Shown piece after piece: positions 60,501-64,000 of a stretch of 64,000 nt of DNA. The first letter of the stretch is position 1. Every line of letters starts with the position of its first letter. The DNA is taken from the NCBI GenBank assembly GCA_030433275.1, contig JAUILK010000009.1, positions 20,565 to 84,564 of the forward strand. Reading direction: 5' to 3'. This stretch comes from Gammaproteobacteria bacterium (lineage in GTDB: Bacteria; Pseudomonadota; Gammaproteobacteria; Nitrococcales; Nitrococcaceae). A program made the position numbers and the translations under genes. The notes beneath the pieces were generated by a model, which was not told the origin of the DNA, ran no database searches, and saw only the letters and a program-made list of their open reading frames with translations.

Positions 60501-61991
60501 GATCTCAAGCTCGCACCGCAGATCGAGCCTGTGATCGAAGTGCAGTCGCCAGTCGATCACACTGAAGCATTAAGAGAGCTTCTGCGCAGCCGTCTGGAAG
60601 GCCTGGGGCCGGTCACGCTCGAGCAGCTGGCCGCGCCGCTGGGTTTGCCCGAATCGGCCGCTGCCACGGCCTTAACGCAACTGCAGGCCGAGGGTTTCGT
60701 TATTCAGGGCTGTTTCAATGCTACCGCGGCGCCGATTCAGTGGTGTGAGCGTCGTCTGTTGGCCCGCATCCATCGTTATACTCTGCAATCCCGGCGGCGC
60801 GCGATCGAGCCGGTATCACCGCAGGACTACATGCGTTTTCTGCTGGGTTGGCATGGCCTGGTCGAGGGCGTGGCCGGAGACCGGCTCGAAGGTGTGGCTG
60901 CGCTGATCCGTGTGCTGGCCATGCTGGAAGGGTTCAGTCTGCCGGCCACCGTTTGGGAAAGCGATGTGTTACCCCCGCGCCTAGCGGACTACACTCCGCA
61001 GATGTTGGATGCCCTGTGCACTTCCGGGCGCATCGTCTGGTTGCGGATCAACCCGCCGCAAACCCCCAATGGCAAACGGCGGGCCGGGCCGGTGGGTACT
61101 ACGCCGATCGCGCTCATTGCACGCTCGGTCTTGCGTTTGTGGCGAGAACTGGCGCCGGCGCCACAGCCGGAAGCGCTCAAACTCGGCGCCGACGCGCGCA
61201 AGTTGCTGGATGTTCTGGACACGCGGGGTGCTTCTTTCTTCCACGAGTTGCAGGAAGCCACCGGCCTGCTGCGTACCCAGGCCGAGGACGGTTTGGCCGA
61301 ATTGGCGGCTTGGGGTTTGGCGAGCGCCGATTCCTTTGCCGGGCTGCGCGCGTTAATCAACCGTGGTGGCAGACGTCCAGCGCATGCGCCGCGTACCCGC
61401 ATTAAACGGCGGCGTTTTATCGGGCTGGAAGAGGCCGGCCGCTGGGCACGGTTGGGCACTGTTGAGCCGGTGGATAACGCGGGCCGCCGTCTGACCGATA
61501 GCAAGACACTGGAACACATCGCCTGGACCTTGCTGGCCCGTTATGGTGTCGTATTCAAGCGGGTTTTGGAACGCGAATCCGGTCTGCCGGCCTGGCGTGA
61601 ACTGTTGTATATCTATCGTCGGCTGGAGGCTCGGGGCGAGATCCGCGGCGGGCGTTTCGTGGATGGTTTTGCCGGTGAACAGTTCGCCGTGCCGGAAGCG
61701 CTGGCCACGCTACGCAAGGTTCGCAAGGCGGAACTCGATGGCGCCTGGGTAAGCTTGTCCGCAGCCGACCCTCTGAACTTAGTCGGCATCATCACGCCGG
61801 GCGAGCGTTTGCCGGCTCTCTCCGGTAATCGTGTTTTGCTGCGCGATGGTATCCCGGCTGCGTTTTGCGAAAGCGGTAAGGTGCGTTTCGTTGGCGAATA
61901 CAACGCCGAAACCCAGTGGAAATTACGTAACCATCTGCTACGCCAGGCGCGGCCTGTTAGATACTGTTTTGAATCGCCTCTGGCTACCTGA
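57573..61991 (+). CDS. lhr: ATP-dependent helicase Lhr (full-length)
   Basis: Superfamily 2 helicase, long form (1472 residues; E. coli Lhr is about 1538). The Walker A motif APTGSGKT is at residues 47-54 and the DExH box reads VIVDELHAI (near 171). Later come SATQKPIEAMAAFL, a helicase C domain (VATASLELGIDIG, LLQRVGRSGHAVGG), a winged-helix region and the Lhr-specific domains. The C-terminal third is the extension seen only in long Lhr proteins. It has been linked to DNA repair in E. coli. GGAGGG lies about 12 bases before the ATG. It is single, between cysH and the convergent prmC. Confidence 0.94.
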   Translation: MDSTPGINPAFHPAVQGWFEQRFGRPTAAQAHAWPAIHEGRDTLIAAPTGSGKTLAAFLAAIDALVREGLTTRLPDETRVLYVSPLKALSNDVQKNLQEPLEGIVEQLRAAGIPEPGIRAWVRTGDTPQSERARMRREPPHILVTTPESLYLLLTAESGREMLAGVRSVIVDELHAIAGNKRGAHLSLSLVRLDALVKNRLGKTPTRIGLSATQKPIEAMAAFLTGYDDGRCKIVDTGHIRERDLALCIPGSPLSAVLSNETLGEIYDQLAGLIETHKTTLIFVNTRRLAERAARHLADRLGEDAVTAHHGSLAREHRLEAEQRLKNGALRALVATASLELGIDIGAIDLVCQIGSPRGIATLLQRVGRSGHAVGGERPKGRLFPLSRDDLAECTALLDAVRRGELDAIRISAAPLDVLAQQIVAEVAASGECDEAALFNRFITAWPYRGLTRKTFTAVVRMLADGVTTRRGRRAAHIYRDAVNARLRPRKSARLTALTNGGVIPDQFDYEVILSPVGFKIGTLNEDFAFESLPGDIFQLGNTSYRILKVESGRVLVEDAKGQPPNIPFWFGEAPGRTDELSVAVSRLRLELELRLTESGPEGVAAACGWLEQELRIPAAAAVQLVDYYGASRAALGVLPTQRCIVFERFFDEIGDMHLVVHSPFGSRLNRAWGLALRKRFCRKFNFELQAAALEDSIVLSLGATHSFVLEEVAGYLRSATVRDVLTQATLDAPMFGNRWRWNATIALAVRRNFKGKRAPAQFQRSDAEDLLAVVFPDQLACAENLAGMRAIPDHPLVNQTLADCLQDTMDIEGLEALLKCLEAGEIEVIGRDLPTPSPLAEEIINARSYAFLDGGAQEERRTLAVRSGGYWSAEDIGQARLDSAAIERVREEAWPDPRDADELHDALIMHGFLTRAEGEQGGRNPAGPASGLNKGWSHWFETLCNDRRAASVTLPGARQVWVAAERLREFQVLFADLKLAPQIEPVIEVQSPVDHTEALRELLRSRLEGLGPVTLEQLAAPLGLPESAAATALTQLQAEGFVIQGCFNATAAPIQWCERRLLARIHRYTLQSRRRAIEPVSPQDYMRFLLGWHGLVEGVAGDRLEGVAALIRVLAMLEGFSLPATVWESDVLPPRLADYTPQMLDALCTSGRIVWLRINPPQTPNGKRRAGPVGTTPIALIARSVLRLWRELAPAPQPEALKLGADARKLLDVLDTRGASFFHELQEATGLLRTQAEDGLAELAAWGLASADSFAGLRALINRGGRRPAHAPRTRIKRRRFIGLEEAGRWARLGTVEPVDNAGRRLTDSKTLEHIAWTLLARYGVVFKRVLERESGLPAWRELLYIYRRLEARGEIRGGRFVDGFAGEQFAVPEALATLRKVRKAELDGAWVSLSAADPLNLVGIITPGERLPALSGNRVLLRDGIPAAFCESGKVRFVGEYNAETQWKLRNHLLRQARPVRYCFESPLAT

Positions 61992-62113
61992 TCGGGTATG
62001 CTCCGGCCTGTCTCGCCCTAGAAGCAACTACTTTGCGTCGACGGGTTTTCGCCCCGCCAGCGGGTGAGCGCTTCGCAGGCCAAGTGCGCCAGCATGAGCA
62101 CCGGAACCGGTAC

Positions 62114-62977
62114 TTAAACCGGAGCGTCATTGGGTCGAAATCCGAAGGTTAGCCGTGGGTGTCCTTGCAAGTCGATTTCAGTGCGAATTCCTTGAAAACC
62201 AGCTATTCGAAACAGCGCACGTACTGCGGCACTCTGCCGGTAGCCGTGCTCTACGGCCAGAAGGCCGCCGCGGTGCAGGTTGGCGGTTGCACCGGAGACG
62301 ATGCGACGGAGTTCGGCGAGGCCTTGCTCCTGAGCAAGCAACGCGGTAAGGGGTTCGAAGCGTAGGTTCGTACAACCAATTTCGGGTTCAGTGGGGGCAA
62401 TGTACGGCGGGTTGGCGACGATGAGATGGAAGCGCCGATCGCCGGCGGGTTCGAGCCAATCGCCAAGCAAGAACCGAATGTGCTGCAGGCCTAGCCGCCG
62501 AGCATTGCAGCGTGCGACAGTGAGTGCTTCGGGGCATATATCCACGGCCACGACCGTAGCGTCCGGTCGTTCGGCGGCGAGGGCCAGCGCAACGGCGCCA
62601 GTGCCGGTACCCAAATCGAGCACTGTCGGCTGTATGATGTTTGAGAGCGCGGTCAGCGCCACTTCGACAAGACTCTCCGTCTCCGGGCGTGGAATCAACG
62701 TGGCAGGCGTCACCCGTAGCTCCAGTGACCAAAATTCACGTACCCCGGTGAGGTAAGCTACCGGATAGCCGCTCGCCCGGCGCGCTACCTGAGCGCGATA
62801 ACGCACGAGCAGTGCCGGCGGCAAACGCCGTTCGGGCCACGTTAAAAGGTAGCTGCGCTCCACCGCGAGCAATCCGGCAAGCAGCACTTCGGCATCGAGC
62901 CGTGCGTTCTCGCCAAGGTGCGCAAATCGCCTGCCGGCCCAGGCCAGCGCGCGGGCGATGGATTCGTCGGTGGTCAC
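62114..62977 (-). CDS. prmC: peptide chain release factor N5-glutamine methyltransferase PrmC (HemK)
   Basis: Methylates the Gln of the GGQ motif in release factors RF1/RF2. The 287-residue product has the N-terminal helical domain, IPRPETESLVE, the SAM loop VLDLGTGTGAVALALA, and the signature VANPPYIAP. The start is GTG overlapping the trm112 stop (GTGA). prmC usually follows prfA; here it follows a Trm112 gene. Confidence 0.96.
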   Translation of the reverse strand: MTTDESIARALAWAGRRFAHLGENARLDAEVLLAGLLAVERSYLLTWPERRLPPALLVRYRAQVARRASGYPVAYLTGVREFWSLELRVTPATLIPRPETESLVEVALTALSNIIQPTVLDLGTGTGAVALALAAERPDATVVAVDICPEALTVARCNARRLGLQHIRFLLGDWLEPAGDRRFHLIVANPPYIAPTEPEIGCTNLRFEPLTALLAQEQGLAELRRIVSGATANLHRGGLLAVEHGYRQSAAVRALFRIAGFQGIRTEIDLQGHPRLTFGFRPNDAPV

Positions 62978-63240
62978 TTCAAGCGTAACGACCGGACGGG
63001 AATGGCTCGTTCTTCTAACATGATCGGGATGCCATCATCCACCCGGTACACCCGCTCGGCGTTTTCCGTGATTAGTCCCTCGTCGAGTTCGGCTTCGACT
63101 GTACTGTTATCCAGATACCGCAGATGGCCATTCGCAATGGCCTCGTTGACTCGTTGCAACTCCTCTCGTTTGAGTGGACGTATTGGTATCTTGCTGATCG
63201 GGCAGCAGAGTATGTCGAGGAGTTTGCGATCCAGAGCCAT
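62974..63240 (-). CDS. Trm112/YcaR-family protein (UPF0434)
   Basis: An 88-residue protein of the Trm112 fold. Hallmarks are LLDILCCPISK at the start and DGIPIMLEERAIPV at the end. A middle insertion (about residues 25-60) is larger than in E. coli YcaR (60 residues). In eukaryotes and archaea Trm112 activates several methyltransferases, including the PrmC orthologue Mtq2. The 4-base overlap with prmC suggests a similar partnership, which is inference. Confidence 0.92.
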   Translation of the reverse strand: MALDRKLLDILCCPISKIPIRPLKREELQRVNEAIANGHLRYLDNSTVEAELDEGLITENAERVYRVDDGIPIMLEERAIPVRSLRLK

Positions 63241-63429
63241 GTTTCACCTAGTTCATCGGCCGCTCGCTGCACTATACCAGATCCCGCTCGACTGGCGTGG
63301 CTGCTCGAATCTCCCTATAACCAACGGGAGAGGTGGTGATTGCCGATATGAGATTATGGCGGGTAATGGGTTACGTACCGGCTGGAGGCTTCGGAGGTGA
63401 TTCACGGGGTGGAAGGCGCGTTAGGGTAA

Positions 63430-63877
63430 GCTCAGCCACAGTTTTGAAGGGCACTTGGTGTGCTCTTTTGTATGTAGCCGAAGCGGGTGCGGGCGTTTTG
63501 ATCGCCGGTTCGGGTGCCTATATTTGCGAAGCTCGTGTATTCGAGTGCAGTCGCATCCTAGCTCGTCAGCACGCCTGCGCAACAGTTGCCTCTGGTGGCC
63601 GACCTGCCGCGGCCTCGCGAGTTGCACGATTTTCTCGATCGGGACGTGATCGGTGAAGAGCATGTCAAAAAGGTGCTCTCGGCGGCTGTTTACAATCACT
63701 ACAAACGAATTGGCTACTGTTCAACGCTGGGTGATCCAGAATTGGGCACGAGTAATGTCTTGCTGATCGGATCGAGTGGCAGTGGTAAAACATTGCTCGC
63801 CTAGACCCTCGCGCGGTGTTTGGCAGTGCCTTTTTTGGTCGCAGACCCCACCGCTTTAAATGAGGCGGGTCATTTAG
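63430..63877 (+). pseudogene. clpX: decayed clpX copy, interrupted by an IS element
   Basis: Pieces of ClpX in two frames. The zinc-domain remnant includes a CSF-like stretch and VLIAGSGAYICE. A frame change (near 63570) leads into [29 protein letters not shown] and the Walker [16 protein letters not shown] stop (63802-63804) then stands where ClpX has a residue before TLAR. The same frame goes on as TLARCLAVPFLVADPTALNE and AGHLG before foreign DNA begins at about 63878. Frameshift, stop and insertion make it non-functional; an intact clpX should exist elsewhere. Confidence 0.88.
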
Positions 63878-64000
63878 GGAGACTCTGAAATAATCCCGAC
63901 TGCCCCAGCCGGTATAATGGCGGCATTGCCAGTGATTCAGGCGGAACCGATGAAGCAGACCAGCTTTGGCTCGATGAGTTTTGCGGCCAAGAAGCGGCGC
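63878..64000 (+). mobile_element. IS5-family insertion sequence, left end (truncated by window)
   Basis: The ClpX reading is broken at ttag (63874-63877), which fits the YTAR target preference of IS5 elements. The next bases (ggagactctgaaataatccc) look like a terminal repeat. A TATAAT at 63913-63918 may drive the transposase. The right end lies outside the window. Confidence 0.72.
63950..64000 (+). CDS. IS5-family transposase, N-terminal fragment (continues beyond window)
   Basis: The only 17 codons in view read MKQTSFGSMSFAAKKRR, matching the start of IS5-group transposases (MKQxxFxxxxxxxKxKxT...). It is cut by the window end, so integrity is unknown. Confidence 0.7.
   Translation, partial: MKQTSFGSMSFAAKKRR

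Overview
The window is a chromosomal segment from a gammaproteobacterium of moderately high GC. The gene order is the classic gammaproteobacterial backbone: glnD-map / rpsB-tsf-pyrH-frr-uppS-cdsA-dxr-rseP-bamA-skp-lpxD-fabZ-lpxA-lpxB-rnhB-dnaE-accA-tilS-pyrG-kdsA-eno-ftsB-ispD-ispF, then surE-pcm-yqaA-nlpD-rpoS. An RpfE-type gene next to recJ, a Na+-type (PomAB-like) stator pair and an iron-sulfur APS reductase suggest a deep-branching gammaproteobacterium (Chromatiales/Xanthomonadales-like). This placement is an inference; there is no rRNA in the window.

Layout. 0.1-3.6 kb: glnD and map on the minus strand, divergent from the rpsB promoter and leader. 3.8-30 kb: one long plus-strand run for translation, isoprenoid synthesis, envelope assembly (rseP, bamA, skp), lipid A (lpxD, lpxA, lpxB, with fabZ), replication, fatty-acid synthesis and the CTP/KDO/enolase/ftsB/ispDF cluster. 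30-35 kb: an inverted smrA-like gene and degenerate DNA where truD often sits, then surE-pcm-yqaA-nlpD-rpoS. 35-42 kb: alaC-hom-thrC (alanine/threonine synthesis), an rpfE-like gene and recJ. 42-49 kb: an uncharacterised secreted/membrane pair, prc and pepN on the minus strand. 49-53.4 kb: an alpha/beta hydrolase, a DUF6231-type gene and motA-motB-pilZ. 53.4-56.3 kb: an accessory island with two near-identical 525-bp repeats. Each repeat carries a promoter, a structured leader and an 80-residue double-glycine-leader peptide gene. Between them lie a surface-antigen-like gene, about 1 kb of degenerate DNA and an IS3-family remnant. 56.6-63.2 kb: an APS reductase, a full-length Lhr helicase and a trm112-prmC operon. 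63.4-64 kb: a decayed clpX copy cut by the left end of an IS5-family element.

Most unusual points. (1) The duplicated peptide cassette, whose copies differ by 7 synonymous and 2 non-synonymous codons and share a conserved untranslated leader; this is the best candidate for an undescribed secreted-peptide system. (2) lpxD has a TGA codon exactly where homologues carry a conserved cysteine, with the frame open to its normal end (nonsense mutation, selenocysteine or readthrough). (3) yqaA is put out of frame at a run of ten G, and lpxA carries an in-frame run of ten G. (4) Trm112 and PrmC are encoded with a 4-base overlap, echoing the Trm112-Mtq2 complex of eukaryotes and archaea. (5) ThrC carries an insertion of about 20 residues with four closely spaced cysteines.
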